In this document: one piece after another, positions 9,208 to 17,598 of the stretch
How positions within the stretch are numbered: the first letter of the stretch is position 1
Layout: the number at the start of each line of letters is the position of its first letter
Source: Trachelipus rathkii
Lineage: Eukaryota > Arthropoda > Malacostraca > Isopoda > Trachelipodidae
DNA: 20,000 nt
Assembly: GCA_015478945.1 (NCBI GenBank)
Contig: JABUQX010057060.1
Location: 1 to 20,000, forward strand
Reading direction: 5' to 3'
The notes under the pieces: model-generated
What the model saw: only the letters and a program-made list of their open reading frames with translations
What the model was told of the DNA's origin: nothing
The model's database searches: none
Program-made: the position numbers and the translations under genes

Positions 9208-9271
9208 TTTTTTTTCCTTTCGCTGACACTATCCCCTTTAGTGGTATAGTGCCATTCCTCCGGCGGAGGAT
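9208..9271 (+). promoter_or_regulatory. Region between pol stop and 3' LTR: hairpins and purine-rich primer candidate
   Basis: After the stop codon there is a T run and then two small inverted repeats: CACTAT/ATAGTG (9227-9232 with 9246-9251) and TCCTCC/GGAGGA (9256-9261 with 9265-9270). The purine stretch GGCGGAGGA (9262-9270) lies immediately before the 3' LTR, where the polypurine tract priming plus-strand DNA would be expected. The role is inferred from position. Confidence 0.4.
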
Positions 9272-9868
9272 ATAATATTTTATTTCCCAACAAGCTATTT
9301 AAATCCCAACCAGCTAAACTTATCGTTATCTGGGGGAAGGGAAGGCGGAAGGATTCTTACGCGAACACTTTTTCTTTTTCGTTTGAAATCTTTAAGAGAG
9401 GATCTCTTTATCATTTTATGAATATCGAGGGCAAAGAAAGTAACTTTTTATTATTTACGTGTTTATGTGTTTACAACCGTCTAATACAGTGTTTTCTTTT
9501 CCGGAATACGTAAACTACTTCAATTTGTACAAATTTAAACTACCTTTCTTCTGAGGAAAATTTCCAAACTAGGAAATGGATCCGTGAGAGACGACAAGTT
9601 TTTCAAGAAACCTATTTACTCTAATTCAAGAAACTTGCAGAAACTTTAAGGTAGAGCTTTCCTCAATTTCCATTTTTCCTCAGCATAAAAAAAAAAAATG
9701 TTAAGTTTAGGCAGTTTTTTATAAATCATCATTTTCCATGATAATTATGTTCCGTTTACTATTCATATTCATTAAAAACTAAAAAAAGATTAAGATTTTG
9801 CGCCAACAAATATGACTTACGGTACCAAAAATAGGGTTTTTAAATTGCGTTTTAAAATCTTAAGTAAT
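9272..9868 (+). repeat. 3' LTR of the BEL/Pao element
   Basis: Direct repeat of 1772-2340 with the same block order. It has a local A run of 12 (9686-9697) where the 5' copy has other sequence, and many one-base gains or losses in homopolymers. It runs directly into an (AT)n array at about 9865, so its true end and the target-site duplication cannot be seen. Confidence 0.85.
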
Positions 9869-10180
9869 AATATATATTATATATTATATATAATATATTA
9901 TAATATAATATTATATATATATAGATATATATATACTATTATATATATATATATATATATATTATATTATATATATAATAGATTAATAATTTATTTATAT
10001 ATATATATATATATTATATATATATAATTATATACTTATATATATATTTATATATATATATATACTATACTATATATAGAAGTATGTTTACGCGTCCAAA
10101 TAAATAAAATAAAAAAAAAAAAAAACTATATATATAATATATATATATAATATATATAATATATATCTTATATATAAATG
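9866..10180. repeat. (AT)n arrays with an A-run interruption
   Basis: An imperfect AT array (about 9866-10078) is followed by a short unique stretch, then (TAAA)-like sequence and 15 A (10111-10125), then another AT array to about 10178. It directly adjoins the 3' LTR. Confidence 0.85.
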
Positions 10181-10564
10181 AGGAAGCAAGCAATTTGCAT
10201 AGCCAAGACAAGAAAGTTGAAAAAGAATAAATTGAGGACCTAATTAAAGGTGGACATTTTACGACACATCGTATTTTAAAGTTTGCAAACAAAATTCGGT
10301 AAAATGAGTTGCAAATTTTCCTAATGATTCTTGAAACTGAAAAATTTCTGTTAAACTGGCGTAAGAGAAAATAGGAAGAGAAAGATGTTGGTTGCTGCAA
10401 AGTTTGATTCACACGAGCTAATGCTTTTCAAAACAGGTATGCACTAGCTAGTTCAAAGAAATAATGTTCGCATTTGCAAGGGTATGTAATATAGTTTTTC
10501 GGAAATATTTATGTTACTAAATGAGTATAAAGCAATATGTTTAGTGAGTTATATTTATTGTCTT
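10181..10564. other. Anonymous sequence, no gene seen
   Basis: Mixed AT-rich sequence between two AT arrays. The 115-codon frame on the - strand covering 10065-10412 ends within AT repeats and its protein has no recognisable motif. I see no support for a gene. Confidence 0.55.
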
Positions 10565-10602
10565 ATAATATATTATATATATATATTATAAGATAATATA
10601 TA

Positions 10603-10640
<38 letters not shown>

Positions 10641-10685
10641 TATATATTAATATATATTACTAATAATAATATATAATATATAAAG
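10565..10685. repeat. (AT)n microsatellite, imperfect
   Basis: AT-alternating array with phase slips, about 120 bases. Confidence 0.85.
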
Positions 10686-11885
10686 TGAATGTATTATAAC
10701 TGCTTTATTTGAAAGCTTTATGAAGAAGTTTTCATTTAAACATTGGATATGTGACAATAACTTTTTGACATATTAACTATCAAAATATAATTGATATGGA
10801 TTATAACAAATATTTTTTTAACACCCTTTTTCAAAAAATAAAAATTCATATGTCCCTAATGAAAGTAAAAAATGTGATTAAAAGACAAGAGAGTAGTGGA
10901 AGTATGAGAAAAGTTAAAATAAAAATTGAAGAATTTATAAGATGAAAGGAGGTAGCCTCAGAGCAACCAGAAAAGGAAATTCACAGAAAGAAAGATAGAT
11001 TAACCGTGATAAGCGATATCACCTCTATGTAGTAAAACTCGCATTAGCCCTGTAGAGCAGTCATAATAAAGATTAAGTTTAGATTTTCAAGTGTGCACCA
11101 GCCTAATTAAATCTATCATAATCTTAAACAAAAAAAATATTTATCAAAAGCAGAAGATTGACTTCGATAATCAGGAATTTTAAGAATATACTTATTATTA
11201 ATCTTCCATTTCTATCGAGTTTGGAAAAATACTAAACCTATTATGAGAACAGGATTTAAAGCAATAAGATTATGATAAAATTATGTATCATCTCCGTTTC
11301 TAAACTCGATACTTCAAGCAAAAATGTTTACTATATTGCGCAAGCTGGGATCAAAAGTGTAAGGATAAAGTTTAATGTTATCAGAATATACTTCAACATG
11401 CATGAATCTCAACGTAGCAGAGGTCACAATATTTAAGAATTAAGTTTAGCTTAAATGAAGACTATGGAATCTGCCAAGGAAGAAATACTCCTAAATCGTA
11501 CTAAATTATAACAAAATAAATAATTTCTAAGTAAAATGAAATCAGAGTTAACAGTATATGAACCAATCTATTTATCAGCGAAAGAATCGTAGAGAAGCAC
11601 ACATAATTAGAGACAATTTTAAAAATAAACTGCAGAAAAAATAGCAAAAGGGGTTGGCAAATTCGCGAGAAAGTAAGTTTAAGGTTAGTAATTATAAATT
11701 TTGAGTATTCGGGATAAAGCGAAGTCTACTAATGAGTATATGTGAGATCAAGACAAATAGTAAAATCCGAAAGCAGTATGGCACGACCGCAATACATTGA
11801 ATAATATACAGAAGACAAATTAATGTGCATTCAATAAAATTGTCTATAAAAACCATAGAGTTGATTTGAAACATTGTTTATTTTA
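10686..11885. other. AT-rich anonymous sequence, no gene seen
   Basis: About 1.2 kb without simple repeats, recognisable protein fragments or RNA genes. The one frame of about 60 codons on the - strand (11692-11874) is rich in hydrophobic residues but resembles nothing I know and is likely chance in AT-rich DNA. This may be genuine host intergenic or intronic sequence. Confidence 0.55.
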
Positions 11886-12055
11886 TATTACATTTTTAGT
11901 CTTTTTTTTCTTTTGTTTCATTTTTTTTTTGTTTTGCCCTGTTTGGTTTTTTTAGGGTTTTTGGGTTTTTTTTTTTTCTGTTGTTTGCTTGCTTGTTTTT
12001 TTTATTTTTTTTTTTTTTTATAAATTACTTTGGGATTTTTTTTTTTTTGTTTGGG
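11886..12055. repeat. T-rich, G-interrupted low-complexity stretch
   Basis: About 170 bases of T runs broken by G, GG, GGG and a few C, including GGTTTTTTTAGGGTTTTTGGG near 11945-11966. It contains single TTAGGG-like steps but is not a telomere array. It could be an old poly(T)/poly(A) tail that has diverged, or polypyrimidine-like simple sequence. Confidence 0.65.
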
Positions 12056-12485
12056 TTGTCGCGAAAACTGCTGACAATAAATCAGGGAAATACAAAAATT
12101 CAGCCTAAAGTAGGGTTTTGCTGAAAAGCATTTTCTTCAATGCGATAGCTGTTTAGTTTACATTACGATAATGGAATAAATAGTTTTTTATATTAATTTT
12201 AATGTAATTTACGCATTCAATGTGGCCTGTTGTTAATGCACTTGAAAAATCGATAGTTTTTTAAAGGTTCTTAACCACGTGAAGCAACTATACAAATTGA
12301 ATTGTTTTCTCCGACTTTCATCGTATTTCCAATTAAAATATACTGTAGTAGCATAACTTTAATTGGTAAAGGAAAAACATTTTTGAGTATTAGTTTTAAT
12401 AAGCTTACTTTTTCGTAACCGATTTTTAAAAACACATTATTGAGATTAAATATTTCTAAAATTGGTAAATATTCTAATCTTTATA
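12056..12485. other. Anonymous sequence, no gene seen
   Basis: About 430 bases of ordinary AT-rich sequence. I recognise no coding or RNA feature. Confidence 0.5.
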
Positions 12486-12488
12486 AAA

Positions 12489-12534
12489 CAGCGTTTCCCA
12501 ACCGGGGTCCACAGAAGCTTTGAGGGGGTTCACA
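12489..12534 (+). repeat. Possible hAT-type terminal inverted repeat (single end)
   Basis: The sequence begins CAGCGTTTCCCAACCGGGGT and continues with CCACAGAAG and a G-rich stretch. Many animal hAT elements of the Charlie/ZBED type begin with CAG followed by a GTTCCCAACC-like core and a GGGGTCC-like step, which this resembles. No matching inverted copy is visible elsewhere in the window. A degenerate hAT transposase lies about 5 kb downstream in the same orientation, so this could be its left end or that of an unrelated non-autonomous element. Confidence 0.4.
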
Positions 12535-12924
12535 AAAAAAAGGAATATATGATAAGAATATTGAAAGAAGATGGGGGGACCGAAGCCGAGTTAGAGGGAG
12601 TCTTGGGAAGAAGCCAATACGGATCAGGGGCGAAGCACACGACCCAATATTCTCACAATGAAAATGTTGTAGAAACGACGATAGAAGGGAACAAGAAAGC
12701 TGATGTTCTTTGTGGACTTGGAAAAAGTGCATTGGCAAGGCAATAAATAGAGAAAAAGTTATGACAAGTGGAACCGGAGTATGAATCACTCAAAAAGCTA
12801 ATAAGAACAATAAAAGCCCATTACTAGACTTCCAGAAAAACAAGATAATGGGGATCTGGGGATGAGAGATGTTCAGAGTAGATACGCGAGTGGGACAAGG
12901 AAGCGTTTTCTTTGCCCTTACTTT

Positions 12925-12933
12925 ATAATATAT

Positions 12934-12964
<31 letters not shown>

Positions 12965-13023
12965 ATATAGATATATAATATATATATAATATAGTATATA
13001 TATATACTATAATATAATATTAT
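12925..13023. repeat. (AT)n array inside the reverse transcriptase domain
   Basis: About 100 bases of imperfect AT repeat lie between motif B (about 12900) and the stretch leading to the YADD box. In intact enzymes this interval codes for protein, so the array replaces or interrupts coding sequence. Confidence 0.85.
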
Positions 13024-13502
13024 GACTATGTTAGAGAAATTTATAGACAGAAAATGCGGAGCACATCCTGTCTATGCTGACGACGCAGCTCTAATAGCGG
13101 AGGAGGGAACTGATCTACAGGAGATGATGGACAGATTGGAATTGACTAAATGAGAAAAGTAATATAAATAAGCACCGAAAAAGAAAAGACTGAAAGTAGC
13201 ATAGGTGAAAGAGATTAAAATGAGATAGAATGAAACTGTACTGAGACAGTGAAGAATTCAATATTGAGGGGATTGTGAGAGGGTGGGAGGAAATGAAGAT
13301 GAGACTGAGAGAAAGATGAAAAAAAGTTGCAAAAATGTTTGGTGCACTGTTACAATGCTAAGAGAAGAATAAATTATCCTATAACGGAGTTACTGATATA
13401 GGGGCTGAAGCGTTGGCCCTAACACAAAGTACAGGAAGCGAAGACTAGATGCGCGATATGATGGCACTGGGTTGATAAAGGTATACCTGAGGATGAAAAA
13501 GA

Positions 13503-13748
13503 GTGAGACAAATAGGAATTGCAGAATCGCTAGGTGAAGGAACCAAAATACGAAAGAAGCAGCTACAAAGGGTAATGGACATGTTGAGAAGAATGGAGGA
13601 GAACGAGCTCGGGACCGAAAAGAATGCTGTGGAATGGAGCCGGCTGCCGAAGACCGTAGAGCCTAGGAAAAAGATGGATGGACGCGTGGAGAACGCGTTA
13701 ATGCGAGATAACAACGATGGAGGAGTGGAAGAGAGCGAATTTACGTAA
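13503..13748 (+). CDS. C-terminal fragment of RTE-like polymerase
   Basis: Open piece of 81 codons containing RQIGIAESLGE, then RMEENELG and EPRKKMDGRVENAL. It matches the basic C-terminal region that follows the reverse transcriptase in RTE/BovB-like elements. It is a fragment of the larger broken element, not a separate gene. The overlapping - strand frame (13445-13861) is a shadow and partly translates the poly(T) run. Confidence 0.55.
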   Translation: MRQIGIAESLGEGTKIRKKQLQRVMDMLRRMEENELGTEKNAVEWSRLPKTVEPRKKMDGRVENALMRDNNDGGVEESEFT

Positions 13749-13821
13749 TACAGTGGATCGGAGACGATTCTGTAGAGGACACCGACAAGACTCTTGAAGT
13801 CTCCAGAGGATGATAATATTA

Positions 13822-13843
13822 TTTTTTTTTTTTTTTTTTTTTT
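13822..13843 (-). repeat. Poly(A) tail of the Jockey-like element (T run on + strand)
   Basis: A run of 22 T on the + strand, preceded on the - strand by GTAAATAAAA, which overlaps an AATAAA-type signal. It lies about 100-130 bases after the last conserved C-terminal codons of the - strand element, as expected for a retroposed 3' end. Confidence 0.8.
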
Positions 13844-14579
13844 ATTTACGGTTATCACCACCGCTCACGTGCAAAGCCCTATTCAAGAGGGTGTAAAAAA
13901 CAAAAATTCAACTAACACAAATTGCAGATGGGCACAGACGCGGGCTTTAAAAGTGAGGAGATTAAATTCCAGGAAACACAGAAGATTGGAGAGAATTCCA
14001 CAGACAGATGCAGGAAAGAAGGAGACACCGCAGCGAACTAGTCTGGAATTGTTGCTGATATCAACACAAAATCATTGCCGAACAGCAACCCTTGTCTAGA
14101 GGGCGTCTAAAGGGGCACAGCGAGTGGAAAGTTTCCTCGAGCACTTGCCCTACGGGTACCTATAGAAAAGAGATTAAGCACCAACACGCGCCGCAAAGAT
14201 AGAGGTCAAGTAACTCAGAAAGAAAGACAGTTTTATAAGTCTTTGCCTTTGACCGACCCCTATCCAAAAGGCCGGGTTGAAACTGAGCCCCCCCAGACTA
14301 TGAGAGGCATAACTCCATACAGGCGATGAGGCCCTTGTATTAACTGAGTAATGTAAGAGGAAATAAGTCTCGCAGTCTAAACAGAATCCAGCTTCCTGAG
14401 GCCCTTAGCACCGTTGGAATGTGATTCCAAGATCATATTTTTTGTTATGTTTAAGGTCAAGGATGTTTATATTGGCAACAGGAGAGACGAGAGAACGTCG
14501 AAAGAGATAGGAAAGTTAGAAGGCGTCTAGATGAGGGAGATTTGTAGAATGTTGAGTTTCGTAAAATTGAATTCACAGT

Positions 14580-15001
14580 TCAGGACGACCCCACCCGAAA
14601 TTCTATCCAGATCAGCGAGAATAGAACGGAAAGATTAAGAACGATGAGCAATTCTAGAAGTAAAGAGGAGCAGATGAAATGAGTAAGATAAGGTCGTATC
14701 ATCGGGCATATGATGTGATAGATTAGAGTGCAAGGGAGAAGATCATTAATGAAGTAGGATAAGTATGGAGATAAAGACAAACCCTGGGGAACACCACTTG
14801 ACAGAAAAAGAAGAAGAACGTCGTCCCCACAACAACAGCTGTATTGAGCGATGAAAGAAGACTAGACATATAAGCAAAGAGAGAGAAACCAAAGAAGGGA
14901 GCTTGGAAGAGCAGTGACGCGTGCCATACCGTCAAAATGCTTTGATATGTCAAAGCGCCACCCACGCTAAAGTTCTCCCAGTTCCTAAGGCGGAAAACCA
15001 T
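14580..15001 (-). pseudogene. Reverse transcriptase core of the Jockey-like element
   Basis: Two overlapping open frames (15001-14723 and 14780-14580) cover the palm. LTVWHASLL follows motif A. A long hydrophobic run passes into LSPYLSYFINDLLPCT, the motif B to C region. The YADD box is displaced into another frame by one extra base in a GGG run (14704-14706 on the + strand). NLSVLFSLIWIEF marks the thumb. The frame switching follows conserved motifs across frames, which shows the real order despite the breaks. Confidence 0.75.
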
Positions 15002-15110
15002 AAATCAGTTAATAGGAAATATATCGCAGTAGACCCGAGCGCCGAAAGCTAACTGCGTCGAAAAGTGAATGAGATTCCAGATGATCTAAAGAAATAAGTT
15101 GAGAAGAGTT

Positions 15111-15317
15111 TCAAGATCTTAGATAGAATACAATTAAAGCTATAGGGCGATAGTTAGAAGACGAGCGCTCTCCTTTTTCGGAATAGCCGGACATGTGCGT
15201 CGCTTCAACACTGAGGAATATGATAGTATTGAGGGACATAAGAATATAGTTGAAACGAGGGCGGGATAGCAGCGGAAGCACACTCCTCAAAACTCGGGAG
15301 GAATGCCATCGGGCCAC
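15111..15317 (-). pseudogene. N-terminal RT segment of the Jockey-like element
   Basis: Open piece of 68 codons. Its start corresponds to the GPDGIPP-type segment (in the neighbouring frame), followed by SRVLRS and, at the end, SSNYRPIAL, the hallmark of the first RT blocks in Jockey/CR1-like polymerases. It leads, after a frame change, into the palm fragment at 15001-14580. Confidence 0.75.
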
Positions 15318-15730
15318 CCGCCTTCTAACGGTCGTAGATTTCAGGAGCCCATGGCACCACGACGAATTTAATCACAGCAAAGCATAGGACACCGGAGAGC
15401 AGAAGCAAGGAGGAGGAGAATCCAGAATCTCCAGGTTGATTAGAGGAAATTTAGGGAGGCCGAGAGATTGGCCTTTTCAGTGTGAGAATTAGCAACAGAA
15501 CCATCAGAGCGAATAAGATGAAAGCTGAAGGAATGATTTACAGAAGTTGTTAGAGATGCTTTTTGGCAAGAGCCAGAAAATTTGTCAGAGAAAAAACAAG
15601 GAGGTTCGCACTTCGTTGATGAAAGCCGCTTTCTCGTCGAGAGTATCCTGCACTATTTCCTAGACTGAATGAAAATTATCAAGAGTGATAGGAGAACGAG
15701 AATTTTTTCCACTCCCGATACCGCCCCCCA

Positions 15731-15755
15731 CCCCCCCCCCCCCCCCCCCCCCCCC
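15731..15755. repeat. Poly(C) run, 25 bases
   Basis: Uninterrupted run of 25 C, embedded in a longer C-rich stretch from 15721 to 15760. It lies inside the Jockey-like element between the endonuclease end and the pre-RT segment. On the - strand it is a G run that could form a quadruplex. Confidence 0.85.
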
Positions 15756-15994
15756 GCCCCACTGTCTCTAGCTGGATGCCAGAAACAGCACCGATGAAAC
15801 ATGGATTATTGAGGAGAGAAGATTTAGTCGAAGAAGAATAAAACCTACTCTCCTTCAACGATACAGCTCCCCCTTATCGGCAGGAAGGTTGAATGCGGTC
15901 ACCAGAGGACAAATCATTCCTCCAATTATGTTGCGTAGAAGCAACGCAAGGCCCAACAATCGGCCCGATCAAAGTGCCAGAATAATTCGGAGAT

Positions 15995-17106
15995 TATCAA
16001 TAATATATATAGTATAATATATAATTATATATAATATATATAATAAATATAGTATATATAATATATAATATATATATATATTATATACTATTATATTATA
16101 TATTTATATTTATATAATTTTATATATTATATATATATATATAATATATATATATATTAATAATATTATTATATATACTATATATTATATATATATATAT
16201 TATAATATATATTATAATATAATACTAATATTAATATTATATTATATATATATAATATTATATATAATATATTTATATTAATATATATATATATATTTAT
16301 ATATATAATATTCATATATATAATATATATTAATAATATATATATATATATATTATATAAAAAAAATACATACTATATATATATAATATATATATATTAT
16401 AATATATATATATAATAATTAATAATACATATATATAATAAATATATATATATTATATATATATAATTATAATTTATATATATATCATTATATACATTAT
16501 AATTATTAAATATATAATATATATAATAATATATATATATATATAAATATTAAATATACTATATATTATATATATATATATGATACTTATAATATATATA
16601 TAATACAGATATATATATATACTATAATATATATAATATATATAATATAATATATATATATATATAAATATTATTATATATACATTATATATTATATAGT
16701 ATATAATTTATTATATATAATATACTATATATATATTATATATATATATATAATATCTAATATATATATATACTATATATATAAATATAAATATTATTAT
16801 ATATATATATAATATATATATATATATAGTAATATATATATATAATATATATATATATATTTATATATAACTATATAATATATTTATAATAGTTATAATA
16901 TATATATATACACACACAAATATATAAATATAATATATATAGTATATATATAATAATAATATATATATATATTAAGTATATATATATATATATATATATT
17001 ATTATATAATAATTAATATATAATATATATAGTATAATATATATATATATATTATATATATATACATATATATATATAATAGTATATTTATTATATAAAT
17101 ATATAT

Positions 17107-17146
<40 letters not shown>

Positions 17147-17240
17147 CTTATATATATTATATATATATATATATAATAAAATATATTTATATAATATATA
17201 TAGCATATAACTATTATAATAAATATATTAATATATTATA

Positions 17241-17277
<37 letters not shown>

Positions 17278-17280
17278 ATA
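15995..17280. repeat. Long (AT)n-like array, about 1.3 kb
   Basis: Almost pure A/T with alternating TA steps and constant phase slips. It contains a short CA run (about 16909-16918) and an A run (about 16359-16366). It starts at the truncated 5' end of the Jockey-like element and ends shortly before unique sequence leading to the hAT remnant. The 111-codon frame within it (16871-17206, - strand) encodes only Ile/Tyr repeats and is not a gene. Confidence 0.9.
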
Positions 17281-17598
17281 GAAAGGTCTTGTTAAATAAA
17301 ATTAATAAAATAAGCAAATATCATAGAAAATCCAGAAAAAATTCTGTTCCTTGAAAATTCTTGAAGGAAAACATTATTTAAGCACCTAGAAAGAGACTAG
17401 ACTCATCTAGAAAGAGTCAGTCAATCAGTCAGTCATTCAGAGGCAGCCATTTCATTCTATAATGCATAATAGGCATCGTCATGGTAAAATCTATTGTTTT
17501 TTTTTCTAGTCAGCTATATTTCCGTTAGTACTATAAGCACTTCCAACGTTAAATATTTGTGGATAACAATATTATTGTTATTTTCAAATTACCCGTAG
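17281..17598. other. Unique sequence upstream of hAT remnant, no gene seen
   Basis: About 320 bases with a short TCAGTCAGTCA-like local repeat at about 17420-17440 and a T run near 17496. It may be the 5' untranslated part of the hAT element, but no terminal inverted repeat is visible. Confidence 0.5.

Larger units (their letters stand above)
1772..9868 (+). mobile_element. BEL/Pao LTR retrotransposon, near full length, degenerate
   Basis: Two direct repeats of about 570-600 bases flank a gag-pol region on the + strand in the BEL/Pao order: gag, zinc knuckle, aspartic protease, reverse transcriptase, RNase H, integrase, DUF5641-type C terminus. The span of about 8.1 kb is somewhat long for the group, mainly because of a long leader of about 1.5-2 kb. 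The polyprotein is broken by stops (for example TGA at 5557 and 5728) and many frame shifts, so this copy as read cannot make the whole protein. No target-site duplication is visible because AT arrays cover both outer edges. Family assignment rests on domain order and motifs and is firm; the lineage within BEL/Pao is not resolved. Confidence 0.9.
12548..13796 (+). pseudogene. RTE-like non-LTR retrotransposon, 5'-truncated reverse transcriptase
   Basis: Reverse transcriptase motifs occur in order across frames. ENVVETTIEGNKKA is at about 12660-12700. Motif A FVDLEK has its aspartate at 12714-12716. LIRTIK follows, then TRVGQGSVF (the RQGS-type motif B) at about 12888-12915. After an intervening (AT)n array comes HPVYADDAALIAEEGTDLQE with the YADD box at 13073-13084. 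The C-terminal region has IRQIGIAESLGE, RMEENEL and RKKMDG (clean frame 13503-13748), then NTVDRRRFCRGH in another frame. The order and the C-terminal RMEEN-like segment suggest the RTE/BovB-like group, but the clade is tentative. The endonuclease is absent, so the copy is 5'-truncated. The end near 13796-13821 (GGATGATAATATT) could be a short microsatellite-like tail. Confidence 0.75.
13822..15990 (-). mobile_element. Jockey-like non-LTR retrotransposon, 5'-truncated and frame-shifted
   Basis: Read on the - strand from about 15990 down to the poly(A) at 13843-13822. Visible in order: the endonuclease end WHFDRADCWALRCFYAT (about 15970-15920); the pre-RT segment RSDGSVANSHTEKA (about 15515-15470); GGWPDGIPP and SNYRPIAL (about 15325-15130); motif A DISKHFD (14951-14931); FINDLLPCT (about 14757-14731); a disrupted YADD box (14710-14698); a region with MEYCSH and FYRY (about 14310-14150); and C-terminal LWNSLPSSVFPGTF (about 13990-13950). 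The order is that of Jockey/CR1-type ORF2 (endonuclease, reverse transcriptase, C-terminal tail). The element copies its own RNA at a nicked target. Many frame shifts leave no functional protein. The 5' part, including ORF1 and most of the endonuclease, is missing and replaced by an AT array. Confidence 0.8.

Noticed and set aside
9812..10412. Open frames across the 3' LTR end and the adjacent arrays, both strands
   Set aside because: They are mostly AT-repeat translation or anonymous sequence with no family resemblance.
11886..12055. Telomere-like repeats (TTAGGG steps)
   Set aside because: Only isolated, irregular steps occur; there is no tandem TTAGGG or TTAGG array.
12481..12789. 102-codon open frame on the - strand opposite the RTE-like fragment
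   Set aside because: The + strand carries the recognisable RT motifs, so this is an antisense shadow.
13445..13861. 138-codon open frame on the - strand beginning in the poly(T) run
   Set aside because: It begins by translating the Jockey-like poly(A) tail and then runs antisense through the RTE-like C-terminus; it has no motifs of its own.
16871..17206. 111-codon open frame on the - strand
   Set aside because: It lies wholly in the AT array; the product is only repeated Ile/Tyr.
16000..17280. CRISPR-like or satellite array
   Set aside because: There is no constant repeat with variable spacers and no unit longer than the AT dinucleotide; it is simple sequence.
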